NCBI GenBank assembly: GCA_009363875.1
Contig: CM018682.1
Span: 62,456,031-62,520,030, forward strand
From: Mikania micrantha
Lineage: Eukaryota; Streptophyta; Magnoliopsida; Asterales; Asteraceae
Direction of reading: 5' to 3'
DNA: 64,000 bases
The position numbers were made by a program, and so were the translations under genes. Numbering within the stretch: position 1 is the stretch's first letter; the number at the start of each line of letters is the position of its first letter. Positions 1 through 12,299 of this stretch are shown piece after piece. The notes under the pieces are model-generated. The model saw nothing but the letters and a program-made list of their open reading frames with translations, was not told where the DNA came from and did no database searches.

Positions 1-1368
1 ATTCAGACACTCAAGAATCTAATGCTGAAAATGATGACTCCACTACTCAGTTTGCTTTGATGGTAAACTCTTCTGCTTCATCAGAGTCCGAGCAGGTATA
101 CACTGATTGTTCATCTTCACATTCAGAGTGTTTTAATTGTGTTGACCTTAGGAGTAAGGTCCTTGCTTATCAGAAACATAATAGTGATTTGATGAACGAT
201 CTCGACTTGTGCATTGAGGCTAACAAAATTTTAAAATCTAATGAAAAAGATTTTCAAGTTAAAATTGATCTTTTAAATAGACAATTGCATGAGGCCGAGA
301 TCACAGTGCTGAATAAGCAAGATGCTATAACTTCTTATCTTAATACCATCAATGAGATCAAGAAGAAGTTAGCAATAGTCGAGTGTGACTAGACAAAAGC
401 TCAAGAGCTATGAGAGCACATCTTACATTATTGAGCACATGATCAGTAGGGGTACTGATCACCAGGGAAAGGGAAAAGTTAGCTATCAAAATTGTCCTCC
501 ACCTATCCTCAACGCCTTTGTTAATACACCCAATGACAAAGATGTTAAGGATTTTCAAGTCACTATTCCATTAGTAATAGATCCAACTGGACTATTTATT
601 AATGAGGATTCCTCAAAATCTGAGAAATCTCGTGTGGATGGACTTGTTGAGGATTGGGTCTCAGATTCTGAAGATGAATCAGATGATTCAAATGTCTCTA
701 CTCAGAATCAAGCCCCTGCAGTCATGAAAGGTGACCCAATCTCAAATTCAAAGATTTACAAAGAATTGGGCTTTGTAAAAGCTTCTCAAGAGTCTGAAGC
801 AAAATGTGTTACCAAGTCTGCTTTTATTGGTAACAAAGGGACAAAAGGGTTGGATTTTAATCAAGACAAGCTAAAATCAAATGTTTTTAAATCACATAAA
901 CAGTCTTTCTCTGATTTAAAACATTTTCATAAAAATGGTGAAAAAGTTTGTTTTGAGTGTGGGGAACCTGGGCATATTGTTAGATTTTGCCCTCATTTGA
1001 TCAGACCAAAGGTTGTGCCTTTCAGAAAAGTGACTTCAATTTTACCTAAACCTGTAAAATCTGTAACTAGGCCTGTTAAAACAAAACCCAAACACCCAGT
1101 CCAGATTAAATCTTTAGACAAGGGTAAAGGAAAATTGGAAAATTTGAATGTTCCAAATGTGCTTAAAGTTAACCAAGCAAAACTATCATCCATTTATCTG
1201 AAAAAATCTTTTGATAAAAATGCAATCTGGAAAGTTAAATCATCTGAGAGTTCAGTTCCACCCATCTCAGACAAGCCTATTTCCGATGGTAAATGGATTG
1301 ATGTATGGATCCGAGACTCACTGGGTCAACCCAAGACTGTAAAGGCTTGGGTTCCCAAAGTGAACTGA
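1..1368 (+). pseudogene. gag: S1 gag (C-terminal part, frameshifted)
   Basis: Two overlapping open stretches (57-392 and 385-1,368) together give the C-terminal part of a copia Gag. The first is rich in Leu, Lys, Asn and Glu with a coiled-coil look. A frameshift near 385-392 separates it from the second, which carries one CCHC zinc knuckle (CFECGEPGHIVRFC, DNA about 949-990) followed by a basic Lys/Pro-rich tail. Gag packages the RNA genome in virus-like particles. The N-terminal capsid-like domain lies outside the window. The stop at 1,366-1,368 is not in the same frame as the protease that follows. Confidence 0.8.
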
Positions 1369-1385
1369 TTGTTTCATCTTTGTGT

Positions 1386-4300
1386 AGGTTTCCCCAAAAG
1401 CTGGTGTTAACAGCAATTGGATCGTTGATAGTGGGGCTTCCAGGCATATGACTAGTGATATCTCTTTACTCACCAACGTGAATGCGGTTCGTGGTGGATA
1501 TGTCGCTTTTGCAGGTGATAAAGGTGGATTCATTACGGGAGAGGGAATTCTGACCAACGGGCAAGTTTTGTTTGATAAAGTGAGATATGTTAAGCAGTTG
1601 GAAAACAATCTTCTCTCAGTTTCGCAAATCTGTGACAAAGAGTATAAAGTTCTCTTTGGTGAGTCAAAATGCTACATTCTTAAGCAAGGTGTTAAGATTC
1701 CTGAAGACTGGATTTTGATGTCAGCTCCCAGAAAGCAAGACTTGTATGTTCTCAACATGGCCACAACTTCAACAACATCCTCCACAGCTTCATGTTTTAT
1801 GACAAAGGCAACTGAGAAAGATTCAATCCTTTGGCATAAGAGGATGGGTCATTTGAGTTTACGCAAGATGAATCATTTGGTGCATAATCATCTGGTTGAG
1901 GGAGTTAGCTTAAAGAATTTCAAGCTGTCTGATATCTGTGTATCTTGCAAGAAAGGGAAGCAAACCAAGCAGTCTCAAAAGCTGAAAAAGTTTCATTCGA
2001 TCAATGTTCCTCTTGAGATTCTCCATATGGATTTGTTTGGTCCTGTGAATCGGAAAAGTATAGCTAGAGATCAATACTGTCTTGTAATCACTGATGAGTA
2101 TTCCAGATATTCTTGGGTTTTCTTTTTGAAGGAGAAATCTGAAACGTTTGATTGCATTCAAGTGTTGGTTACTAAACTTGAATCACTTTATAAGCTCAAG
2201 ATTCGTCAGTTTCGCACCGATAATGGAACAGAGTTTAAGAACCATAACATGGAGACTTTCTGTAATGCATGGGGTATTGTACAACAGTTTAGTGCTCCAT
2301 ATGTTCCACTTTGGTGTTGCTTAGCGGAAAAATAGGACATTGATTGAGGCTGCTAGGACCATGCTTGCTGATTCCTCTCTACCGGTTCAGTTCTAGAATA
2401 AAGCTGCAGCAAACGCTTGCTATACATTGAACCGGGTTCTTATTGTAAAAAGACATGGGAAGACTTGCTTTGAACTGCACCATAACAGAAAGCCAAATCT
2501 TAAGTATCTGGAACCATTTGGTGCTCCGTGCACTATGCTTAAGAAACACGAGCAGGGCAAGTTCAATGAAAAGGTGGAAGAAGGGTACTTTCTTGGGTAC
2601 AGTACTCCAAATAAAAGATTTTACAACACATCAACTCATAAGGTGGAAGAGTGGTATCATGATGATGTTTAGAAATATTCTATGCCTCCACCTGGAAAAG
2701 GCCCAGACTGGATGTTTGATTATTCTGGTCTTTTTGATTCTTTCAATATGCCTCCCATGTATTCAGATGAAGATGTTGCAGTTCAGATGTTGTATGATGC
2801 ACAGAATGCACCTGATGAACCTTTGCAACCTTCCTCTGCATCTGTCCCAACCACACAGATAAATGATGACAGCTCAGACACAGATGACAATCTTTTTCAG
2901 CCAGCTGCCCCTGAACCAGCTATTGACAATCTTGTACCAGATCTTGAGAATTTGAATCTGAACAACCTAGATCCTCAGGTTGAGGTTTTAGCTCATCCTG
3001 TTGGAAGAATTAATCGCATTCATCCTCAAGAAAACATAATTGGAAGTTCTTTGGATGGAGTTAAGACTAGAAATCAGCTTTCTTCAGGAGGTCTTGCTGA
3101 CATCCTTGATTTTGCAGATGTAAGCTTTTGTGCTCATTCTTGCTTCATCTCCCAAGTCGAGCCACGTACTGTCACTGAAGCTTTAAAAGAAGAATCATGG
3201 GTTGATGCCATGCAAGAAGAACTCTTGCAATTTAAAAAATTAGGTGTTTGGCAATTGGTTGACAAACCCAAAGGTGCAAAAGTTATTGGCACTAGATGGG
3301 TTCTTCGTTGTAAGAAAGATGATCACCCATTGTGAGAAACAAGGCACGTCTGGTGGTTCAGGGATTCCGACAGATAGAGGGTTTGGACTACAATGAAGTG
3401 TTTGCACCGGTTGCTCGATTCGAAGCCATTCGTATCTTCTTGGCATATGCATCCTTTAAAAGTTTAAGGTTTATCAAATGGATGTCAAGAGTGCATTCCT
3501 TCACGGTGTGATCAGTGAGACAGTATATGTCAGTCAACCTCCCAGGTTTGAAGATCCATTACATTGAGACCAAGTCTGCAAGCTAGATAAGGCCTTATAT
3601 GGATTGCATCAAGCTCCGCGAGAGTGGTATGAGACACTTTCTACTCACCTTCTGAACAACGGATTCAGAAGAGGTGTCATTGACTGCACATTATTCCTTC
3701 GTGAAAAGGATGGTGATTTGCTCTTGGTGCAAGTTTATGTGGACGACATAATCTTTGGTTCCACAAATGATAGTCTGTGCAAGGATTTCGAGAACGTTAT
3801 GAAAGAGAAATTTGAAATGAGTTCAATGGGAGAGATGAAATTTTTCTTGGGTTTGCAGGTGGATCAGTCTGAGGCAGGGATTTTCATTCATCAAACCAAA
3901 TACGTTGGTGACATTCTGAGCCGGTTCGGTATGTCTGATGCAAAGCCTGCTGGTACCCCACTGGCTGTCAATCACGGGATTACACCAGATGAAAAGGGGG
4001 AGTTAATTGATGCCACTCTATACCGAGGAATGATCAGGTCTCTTATGTATCTCACTGCTTCTCAGCCAGACATCATGTTTGCTATGTGCTTATGTGCACG
4101 CTATCAGTCGAAACCAAAAGTATCCCATCTCATTGCTGTCAAAAGGATTATGCGTTATCTGAAGGGTACACCGGATCTTGGCTTATGGTCTCCTAATGAT
4201 GATAACTTAGAGCTTACTGCATATAGTGACTCAGATTATGGTGGATGCAAGAGAGATTTCAAATCAACATCTGCAGGATGTCAGTTCTTTGAAAACCGCT

Positions 4301-4707
4301 TAGTTACCTGGCAGTGCAAGAAGCAGACGTCGGTGTCTACTTCAACCTGTGAAGCTGAATACATTGTTGCTGCTAGTTGCTGTTCTCAAATCATCTGGAT
4401 TCAACAGCAACTCAGGGACTATGGGTTACATTTTTCTAACACTCCTATACATGTCGATAATACTGCTGCCATAGCTGTCACTAAGAATCCTGTTCAGCAC
4501 TCCAAAACAAAACACAACGACATTAAATATCACTTCATACGTGATTGTTTTGAAAAGAAATTAATCGATGTTGTTAAAATTCACACCGATCATCAGAAAG
4601 CCGATCTTTTTACAAAAGCGTTTGATAAACCCACATTCTTATATTTGTTATCGGCTAATGGTGTTTTTCAAAAAGATGGAGTTCAATCTTCATCTGAATC
4701 TAACAAA
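1386..4707 (+). pseudogene. pol: S1 pol: protease-integrase-RT-RNase H, broken
   Basis: The aspartic protease motif WIVDSGAS is at about 1,418-1,441 (catalytic Asp codon 1,427-1,429). The integrase zinc region (WHKRMGH to CVSCKKGK, about 1,830-1,960) and the core motifs DLFGP and TDNGTEF follow. The frame breaks near 2,330, just before the third integrase acidic residue, and resumes at 2,427-2,672. A linker and the start of reverse transcriptase occupy 2,682-3,335. Another frameshift near 3,335 and an in-frame stop near 3,566 interrupt the fingers region. The catalytic YVDD box is at 3,736-3,747, and RNase H (SDSDYGG, TCEAEY) runs to the stop at 4,710. No extra ORF lies between pol and the polypurine tract, unlike S3. 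The gene cannot make a full polyprotein. Confidence 0.88.
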
Positions 4708-4828
4708 TGATCATCAATTTTCTTAGCTAGTCTTTATTTTGTTTATTTAGTTATAGCCTTTAGGTTTTTCTTGTATAGTTTATTTTCTTCATCAAAAACT
4801 CAAAAAGTTTTTCTGTTTTTAGGTTTTT

Positions 4829-4841
4829 AGGGGGAGATATC
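4829..4841 (+). promoter_or_regulatory. S1 polypurine tract
   Basis: A purine run with core AGGGGGAG directly precedes the TG that should open the 3' LTR. The same core is found on the minus strand of S3 at 46,517-46,531. It would prime plus-strand DNA synthesis. Confidence 0.7.
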
Positions 4842-5190
4842 TGTTATTTGAAAAACCAAAAACATTTGAAAAATTGAAAAACCAAAAACATTTAAAAAAT
4901 TGAAAAATACAAAAACAATTAAAAAATAAAAAAATTGAGATGGTCTTTCTTTATAAAGTAATACATTAATCTATCATGTCATAGAAACAGAGGTGAACGT
5001 ATAAGCTGAAAACACAAGAGAATTGTGATGGGATGTACTGATAGGCCAACTATACAAAATGAATAAACACTTTGTGATATCTTAGACATTCTGATCAGTG
5101 GGATCTGTTTTATTAAACCATTTAAGTGAGAAATAGTTTTTGACTCAAATCAAGCATACACCGGTCATCATGGAATCAAATGAGGTTTCA
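4842..5190 (+). mobile_element. S1 3' LTR remnant
   Basis: The sequence begins TGTTATTTGAAAAACC right after the polypurine tract and is AT-rich with A-runs. The matching 5' LTR is outside the window, so length and right end are unproven; it ends where gypsy pol sequence starts. I see no gene here. Confidence 0.5.
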
Positions 5191-5195
5191 AACAA

Positions 5196-6694
5196 AGAAA
5201 AACAAAAACAAGGAAAGAGTCAAACCTTTTCGTGTGAAAGCGTTAGGTATAACTATTCAAACCAGTCTAATTCCTCAGATTAAAGAAGCTCAGCAACAAG
5301 TTTTACAAGCAACGAACTATTCTGCTGAAAGACTGTGGGGATTAGACAAGAAACTTGATACCAAGGCTGATGGAGTGTTGTCTTTCAAAAGCCGAATTTG
5401 GGTTCCTTTATTCGGTAACTCTAGAACAATCATCTTGGATGAGGCGCACAAATCCAGGTATTCTATTCATCCAGGTGCTGATAAAATGTATAAAGATCTT
5501 AAAGACTTTTACTGGTGGCCTGGGATAAATTGACATATAGCCGAATACGTGGATTAATGTCTAACATGTCTCAAAGTTAAGGCTGAACATCAACGACCTT
5601 CTGGGTTATTGCAACAACCTGAGATTCCCATGTGGAAATGTGATCAGATCTCTATGGATTTCATCACTAAATTACCCAGAACATCACGTAATCATGACTC
5701 TATATGGGTTATTGTTGATCGCCTTATTAAATCTGCGCATTTCTTACCCATCCGAGAAGATTTTTCTATGGATCGACTCGCTAAACTCTATGTTAATGAG
5801 ATTGTATCTCGACACGGAGTACCCATCTCTATCATTTCTGACAGAGACAGTCGATTTATGTCACGATTTTGGCAAACTCTTCAGAATGCTCTGGGCACAC
5901 AAATCAATATGAGCACAGCTTATCATCCACAATCCGAAGGGCAAACTGAACGAACAAATCAAACTCTTGAAGACATGCTCAGAAGCTGTGTGATTGATTT
6001 TGGAGGTAGCTGGGATATTCATCTTCCACTTGTTGAATTTTCATAAAATAACAGCTACCATACTAGTATTCAATGCGCTCCATTTGAAGCACTTTATGGA
6101 CGCAAGTGTAGATCACCTATCTGCTGGTCAGAGGTAGGTGAGAGTCAAATCATAGGCCCGGAATTCATTCAGGAAACAACCGATAAGATCGCACTTATTC
6201 AAGAACGAATTAAAGTTGCTCGCGATCGTCTAAAGAGTTATGATGATAATCATCGTAGACCGTTAGAATTCCAAATTGGTGATCGAGTTATGTTGAAAGT
6301 ATCACCCTGAAAAGGCATTTTCAGATTTGGGAAAAGAGGTAAGCTTTCACCAAGATTCGTAGGGCCATTCAAAATTCTTGAACGAATCGGATAAGTAGCT
6401 TACAGGCTTGAATTACCTCTTGAGCTCAGTAACATTCATGATGTTTTTCATGTATCCAATTTGAAGAAATGCCTAACTGATGAATCATTAATCGTACCTC
6501 TAGAAGAGATTCATATTGATGAAAAACTTCAGTTCAGTGAAGAATCAGTAGAGGTAATGGATCGAGAAATGAAAGTGTTGAAACGTAGTCGCATACCAAT
6601 CGTTAAAGTTCGATGGAACTCGCAAAGTGGACCCGAGTATACGTGGGAACGTGAAGATCAAATGAAAGAAAAATATCCACATCTATTCTCATAA
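5196..6694 (+). pseudogene. pol: G-A: 3' part of Ty3/gypsy pol (integrase and chromodomain-like tail)
   Basis: The fragment starts at the RNase H-integrase linker (KERVKPFRVKALG). It continues through the integrase zinc region (HPGADKMYKDL, YWWPGI, CLTCLKVK), core motifs SMDFITKLP and ISDRDSRF, and the glutamate in EGQTERTNQTLEDML. It ends in a chromodomain-like tail (IVKVRWNSQSGPEYTWERE). In-frame stops occur near 5,532, 5,555, 6,044, 6,308 and 6,392, so it is dead. Protease, RT and RNase H are missing; the element was truncated on the left before or during juxtaposition with S1. The tail places it among chromoviruses, and Tekay/Del-like is my best guess. Confidence 0.85.
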
Positions 6695-6721
6695 ACGATT
6701 GTCATTATGTAAGTCTTCACT

Positions 6722-6758
6722 AAATTTCGGGACGAAATTTCTCTAACAGGAGGAGACT
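6722..6758 (+). promoter_or_regulatory. G-A pre-LTR palindrome and polypurine tract
   Basis: AAATTTCG (6,722-6,729), spacer GGA and CGAAATTT (6,733-6,740) form an 8-bp-arm palindrome just after the pol stop. The purine run ACAGGAGGAGAC (6,747-6,758) follows and abuts the LTR start TGTGATAATT at 6,759. Confidence 0.75.
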
Positions 6759-8913
6759 GTGATAATTGCAGTTGAGAATTACGTCAATGGTGACGGGATC
6801 ACATTTGGTCGTTCTAGAAATCCGTGTTAATTTAACGATTGAAATTATTACAGATCAATAGTATGCGAGAAATGATGAACGTGGGCAAAAACCCGTGTGC
6901 AAAACGGAGTCCTGGATTGCCCGGAATCGAAAAACGAAGAAAAATTTCTAAGTATTGACCTCCTGGACTCGTCGCGGTACGCGAAAGATAGGACGAGGGT
7001 CCTCCGCGATACGTGATGCATGAAAAATATCTGAGATTCCCGGATTTCTTCACGATACGCGAAGTCCTTTTTGGCTCCTCGTCGCGGTACGCGACGGGTG
7101 AGGCGGTGGAATGAAGTGATCTTCTTCATCAGATTTCGTGCTAGAAAAATTCTATTTTCTTATCATCGCACATACTCGAATTCCAAACCAAATCTCTGGC
7201 CAAATCACCACCAAAACCCCATCTTGAAGCCACCAGAAGTCACCAATCATACCAGAGATCATATCTACGAGTTCTGATCGTTGTTTTAACCGCAGAAATC
7301 CGTTTGTTTAGGTAATGATTCGTTTTAACCTTCTAGTTTGATTTTGATTGATTAGATCTTGATTTTGAACGTAATAACATAGTTAGGATTGTTGATTATT
7401 GCCTATATGATGGCTAGGATTGATTATAAACAAAGAACACGAAGTTTTAACGGTTAAATCATTGTTTTGATCCTTTGTAATGCCCGGTTTGCATGAAATC
7501 ATACCCATGATTATAATGGTTTAAACCATTTGATTATGACAATGTAGGTGATTAGTTTAATTAATCTTTGAAATGCAAGGTTAAATCCAAGTGTTTCAAA
7601 CTAATCACGATCATTAACATACTCATTGGAACGATTATCTGATGTTTATGATAACAGTCAGATTAGTATGTTAAACACGGTTATTATACCTATCTTAATA
7701 CTACTTTGTGATATTTCATGATATTTGGGTAATCAATAACAAGGATTAATCATTCCTAAGCCATTAAACCATCTAGAAACTGTTTTAGCATTATAATCAA
7801 CAACATTAACTATTTGGTTTATCCTAGATTATTCTAATTAATCAAGAGTGTCATCAACCTTGTATTAGAAATCTAATTCAATGTAGGTTCCTACATTATC
7901 ATACATTGTATGATACAACATCAAAATTACTCAATTGTATAACTAATCTCAGGTTGATGACTTCCAAAGCAATGTCTTTGACATTGAACGTTCAAAAAGA
8001 TCTAATCAGTAAATTAAAGTCTATATAACTCATTAAATATAAATAAATGCAGAATCACCTCTTTATTCTCAGTTTGGGAGATATTCTGCTACCTCTATAT
8101 TATCAGGTGAGTTTCGTACAACCCCTTTTCTTTTTACTCTTTTATAAACATCGTGGTAGCGCTGTAAAACTTTTCAGAACTATATGATATGTATCACTGT
8201 TATCTGAGTGATTTCATGTGATTGTTGAGAACTTGTGGATTTCATAGGATTTTGCCCGTAGAACAAGAACACTATCACAGTATCGAAAGTCATCATTTCT
8301 GAACTGTATCTAGTGAACCCATGTGGGGCCGAACAGAAAACATTGATAGTACTATTGGCTGACAACACATTTGCAGGGAGCTTGCAACTCCCCTTGGTGT
8401 AAATGTTTGTTATCTGTTTCCAGAACTTCTTAATGTGTTGTGATAGACATTAAGACAATGAGGCACCAAGATATTTACCGACGGGTTGTATCTTTATAGA
8501 ACGAGAACAGAACAGTCCGAAAGGAACTAGATACGGGTCCCATGGTTATCTTGAACAGAACATTTTGAGAACTTATAATTACATATCATATCATATTGTG
8601 GAACTTGAACTGTATGATTTCACCAGCTTTGTGCTGATGTTTCAAATTTAAATCTTTTTATAGGAAGATATTGACCAACCGGTGAGGCAGCACTTTAAAC
8701 ACTTGTAATTAAATAAATGTAATAAACTTAGATTATATAATGTAATATTGGTTGTGATTGCGACACCCTTGTAATATATTTCTTTTAAGTTAATCTGTGT
8801 GCTTGTGATATCGGATCAAGTAAGTCACCCCTTATCTCTGAGACATCACCACTATGCTTCCGCAACCGTTTCAGTGACATCATGATGAGGTGACGAGAGG
8901 TGGGAGTGTGACA
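6759..8913 (+). mobile_element. G-A 3' LTR (about 2.15 kb)
   Basis: It opens TGTGATAATTG directly after the polypurine tract and closes GGGAGTGTGACA, a gypsy-type TG...CA end. It contains a short palindromic word array (6,967-7,095). It also has a donor-like TAG/GTAATG (GT at 7,312) and, 250 nt before its end, a hairpin CAGC-TTTGT-GCTG (8,624-8,635) followed by an acceptor-like TTTTTATAG (AG 8,662-8,663). No gene is seen; short open frames here are shadows. The partner LTR is not in the window, so the ends are inferred. Confidence 0.75.
6967..7095 (+). repeat. Array of CGCGGTACGCGA-like palindromic words in the G-A LTR
   Basis: Four variants of a self-complementary word occur: TCGCGGTACGCGA, CCGCGATACGTGA, CACGATACGCGA and TCGCGGTACGCGA. 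The first and last are identical. The word includes the palindromic core CGCGGTACGCG or a close variant. Confidence 0.7.
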
Positions 8914-9389
8914 CATACATAGGAATTAGTCGCAACCTATCCATCCGCTGGTCCACCACCTTTGTAATACACTATGAGTATGTCCTTGTCTCGTGATCAA
9001 GGATTCAATCAATCCTAATTAATTCTTTCCCATATTCCTCAACACTAACGTCCATGCAATGTACTGCAATGGTATAAGTATATGGCATACATAGAAGTCA
9101 ATCACAACTGCTTCAACCGCCGGCCCACCACCTTTACAATACATCACGAGTATGTCCTTGTCGAGCAATCAGGGCTCAATCAATCACATAAAGCAACAAT
9201 TAACAAGTAGCATGTATCATAGATAATGGACATGGATCATATATAGCAGGATTGAAGTTACCATGTAACAAACATATAAGCACAAAATCCTGAATATAAT
9301 AACTAGTGTATGAAATAATTCATACTAGGGTATCCTATTGTTATAGACTATGTCATCCATTTCTAATAACCTAATTCCCTATAACCCAG
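8914..9389 (-). repeat. Degraded LTR/leader remnant with two imperfect direct copies
   Basis: Two copies of a module (about 8,925-9,010 and 9,095-9,175) read GTCGCAACC or similar, then CCACCACCTTT, then GAGTATGTCCTTGTC. The same module recurs at about 12,695-12,800 near the distal end of the G-E LTR, so this is probably minus-strand LTR material. I see no gene in it. Confidence 0.5.
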
Positions 9390-9402
9390 GCTCTGATATC
9401 AA
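9390..9402 (-). promoter_or_regulatory. Primer binding site of the G-E element (reverse strand)
   Basis: GCTCTGATATCAA on the + strand is the reverse complement of TTGATATCAGAGC, one base off the initiator-Met-tRNA-complementary TTGGTATCAGAGC. It lies two bases left of the LTR, as expected for a minus-strand 5' LTR. Confidence 0.75.
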
Positions 9403-9915
9403 TCTATAGCACCTCAACCGATGGCGGAAACGTCGGGATGCCACGAGGGATGTGTAGATTCTTCATAAGCTCGTGGGCATCTAAATTATTCATCACGTAT
9501 CATTTAATTCAATTAAAGTAATTACACAAAAATCATGTTCGTCAGGAATTCAATTACAACAATGCACAAAAGATATAGCTAAATTAACTAAATCTTATTC
9601 TTCAATGATCCAGTTAATTTAGCTATGTCCAAGACCCTAAGTGATGATAACCAAAAGATGTAGAGCTATCCTTCTCTACCTACTTCTTCTCATTACCTAA
9701 AACATGTACAAAATCAAGTGTCAACTACATACGTAGTTGGTGAGTAATCATAAGTTTACACACACCAGAAATATTTATAAGAGTTTTAAGTAAACAAATG
9801 TGAACTTGAAAAGATGATCATATCCTGTATATTCAGTCAACATTCAAATAACTCAATCATTAACCAATAACCATAACCAAGATTTTAACTTAATGTACTG
9901 CGGAGGGCCGTAGTC

Positions 9916-9923
9916 AACTCAAT
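9916..9923. repeat. Left 8-bp target site duplication of the hAT-like element
   Basis: AACTCAAT here equals AACTCAAT at 10,704-10,711 on the other side of the insert. Confidence 0.85.
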
Positions 9924-10703
9924 TAGGGGTGCTCATCGAATCGAATTTCGAATAACTCGAATATTTCGAATCGAATGATTTTGAATTTTGATTTTTTTAA
10001 GAACATTCGAATTCGAAATCAATTCGAAAAATCCAATTCAAATTCGTTTCCAATTCCAAATCCGATTCTATTCGAATTGGTTTGATTTGAATTTAATTAA
10101 AAATTGTTTATACTTGCTATCTTTATATATTCAAAATATCAAATAATCAAAACCTTAAACATCCAAATATTAAATAACCAACATCTAAGTTGTAATATCA
10201 GAAATATCATTTAAACTAATAAAATGATGAAATTTCAATATATAATACCATCGATAACATACAAAAAACATAATGGGAAAAGTAATCAAAATATTAGAAT
10301 TTAACAACTAAAATGATCAATTTTTGAGCTTCATGATTTATGTTTTTATTGGGAATCTTTAGGTTTAGCGTATTTAAAGTGTTAAAATTATGGATATTTT
10401 ATAATTAATTTGACATTTGTGTAATAGTCTTTTATTTTTATAAACTAAATCATCATATTAAAAGTCTAATTATTAAATATAGTAACTCCTTATGTATATA
10501 AAATAAAATATATAAATAATTTAAATTCGAATTTCGAATCAAATCGAATTAAAAATATGAAATTCGAAATTCGATATTATACTATAAATTGAATCGAATT
10601 CGAATATGAAAATTCGAATCGAATTTCGACTTGGTGTTTTTCGAATTGAAATTGAATCGAATTTCGATTATTTCAAGTCATATTCGAAAACTGAACACCT
10701 CTA
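9924..10703. mobile_element. Non-autonomous hAT-type DNA transposon (780 bp)
   Basis: The element starts TAGGGGTGCTC and ends GAACACCTCTA, an imperfect terminal inverted repeat (TAGRGGTGYTC). It is flanked by a perfect 8-bp duplication AACTCAAT, the duplication length of hAT elements. Subterminal regions are dense in TTCGAAT/ATTCGAA words on both sides, while the middle is AT-rich and non-coding. No transposase is present, so it would depend on one in trans. Joining the flanks restores a normal repeat unit of the host LTR, which confirms the ends. Confidence 0.85.
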
Positions 10704-10711
10704 AACTCAAT
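10704..10711. repeat. Right 8-bp target site duplication of the hAT-like element
   Basis: AACTCAAT is identical to 9,916-9,923. Confidence 0.85.
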
Positions 10712-11387
10712 CAACAGTATGAGAAATTATCACGGAGGACCGTAGTTAACTCAAGCAATGATGGTTCTATAAGCATAAGAGTCTATCATGTCTACTACGG
10801 AGGACCGATGTCAACTCAGTTAACAGTGTAATCACCGCGGAAAACCAAAGTCAACTCAATCAACAGTGATTCAAATCAACAAGAGTATAGTGATAATACC
10901 TCATCAAGAGTATAGTGACAATACATCTATGGTTATCCAAGTTTCACAAGTGTTATATCAAAGCTTAAGAGTTTAGGTATACATGTTCCAACCCCGAGTT
11001 TAAAAACAAAAAGATTTAAAAAGTGGGTTAAGAACTCACGGTGATGTTTATATTTTGTGTTTGTAGAATGCGTGCTCATTGCTGTTGAATCGACAATGAC
11101 TCAAAAACATGTGTAACATGTGTTACATGTGTTTCGTATTCACAAACATACGTGTCTTTATCAACTTGTAATATTTATGATGTTTAATTTGAAATCCAGA
11201 TCTCGTGTTATTCGTTTGAGTTCATCTAAGTCATAATATTTTTTTTTGTGTTTACATAAATTGTAACCACCATGATTTAGGTTTTTAAAAACTTTGTTAT
11301 TTTTTAATTAAATCATGATAATAATCACTTTAAATCAAGACCTTAATATGTTAATCTTATACATATTGAAAAAGGTGCTGACCTATT

Positions 11388-11452
11388 TATATATATATGT
11401 ATATATATACACACGTACACGTACACGTACATGCATGCATGGGTCCATGCAT
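11388..11452. repeat. TA/CA microsatellite with CATGCATG palindrome
   Basis: A (TA)n run passes into ACACGTACACGTACACGTAC and then CATGCATGCATGGG...CCATGCATG, an inverted repeat. A related stretch lies at about 43,057-43,093 in the G-C LTR, so it predates the split of the two LTR families. Confidence 0.7.
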
Positions 11453-11559
11453 GTACATTTTTAGGTTGACTTTATAATGTTTTAAAGTTTTTTTGTACTA
11501 ACTACATTGTTATTAAAATTCCGTTTAAGGATTTAATAGATTGAATACACCATAGGATC

Positions 11560-11965
11560 ACCGAAACTACCAAGCTTGATGGTAGTATCGATGGTTAATC
11601 TCGATGGGCAATGTCAATAATATCGGTGGAACTAAGTATCGGTAATATAATATCGATTAAATCCAAGTTTGATGGTTAACAGTATCGATCAATGGCTTCT
11701 GCATAGTATCGACAGATCTATGGCCAAACTGCTAAGTTCAATGATGGTGTCATCGAAAGTACCAGGTTCTACAATTCAAGACTATTAGTCTCGATGATGA
11801 TGAAGATGTTGGTACTATCATCTTCGATGGAGATAATATCGATGTTTTTTGACCAGGTTCTAAGGACCTCTCCTGTCGATATCTTCATTATCGACACATA
11901 GTATCGGTGAAAGCTAATCTCGACGGGCTAGTGAATTTCGATGGTCCCCCAACGATATTGTCAGT
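11560..11965. repeat. TATCGATGG word array in the G-E LTR
   Basis: About 18 irregularly spaced variants of TATCGATGG, TCTCGATGG and TATCGGTGG occur in 400 bp. There is no fixed period, so this is a word-enriched island rather than a clean tandem repeat. Confidence 0.75.
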
Positions 11966-12276
11966 ATCGATAGGGTCTTCTTCCTCACTAAGCTATGATC
12001 GAACAACATGTTGCATGTCCATTCCAATGGTTCCAAATCATTCATATATGTCCGTTTTAGGGTTTCCAATGGTTGAAATTTGTTTAAAAGGTGATCTCTA
12101 CAATCGGTTTTCATTTCACACAAAACTCAAAGAGTAAACTAATTATCTACCTTCAAATCACTGTTAAAAAGCTTGAAATCTTCTTGGGTTTATGATCTAC
12201 TCACGTGGAGAAACATTTTGGAACAAGAATCAAACAAAATGGTTGAGAAATGAGAGAGATATCTTAGAGAGAAATT

Positions 12277-12299
12277 CAAGAGAGAGAGAGAGAGAGCTC
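12277..12299. repeat. GA microsatellite (CT on the element strand)
   Basis: An AGAGAGAG tract lies in the G-E LTR. On the element strand it is a CT tract, as in the proposed leader regions of the other LTRs in this window. Confidence 0.8.

Larger units (their letters stand above)
1..5190 (+). mobile_element. S1: decayed Sirevirus-like Ty1/copia retrotransposon (left-truncated by window)
   Basis: The domain order gag, protease, integrase, reverse transcriptase, RNase H is that of Ty1/copia. The window opens inside gag, so the 5' LTR and primer site are not visible. Coding is broken by several frameshifts and stops. A purine tract with core AGGGGGAG at about 4,829-4,836 is followed by a TG-starting sequence at 4,842 that should be the 3' LTR. 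The right boundary is approximate: pol sequence of an unrelated gypsy element is recognisable from about 5,196-5,210. The Sirevirus assignment rests on gag and polypurine-tract style and is moderate. Confidence 0.85.
9897..10870. repeat. CGGAGGACCG-type tandem repeat in the G-E LTR, split by a hAT-like element
   Basis: Degenerate units reading CGGAGGACCGTAGTCAACTCA followed by ATCAACAGTG occur at about 9,900, 10,733, 10,798 and 10,837. The 780-bp transposon at 9,924-10,703 interrupts the first unit. A related 73-bp repeat fills the equivalent position in the G-C LTR (42,063-42,348). Confidence 0.65.
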
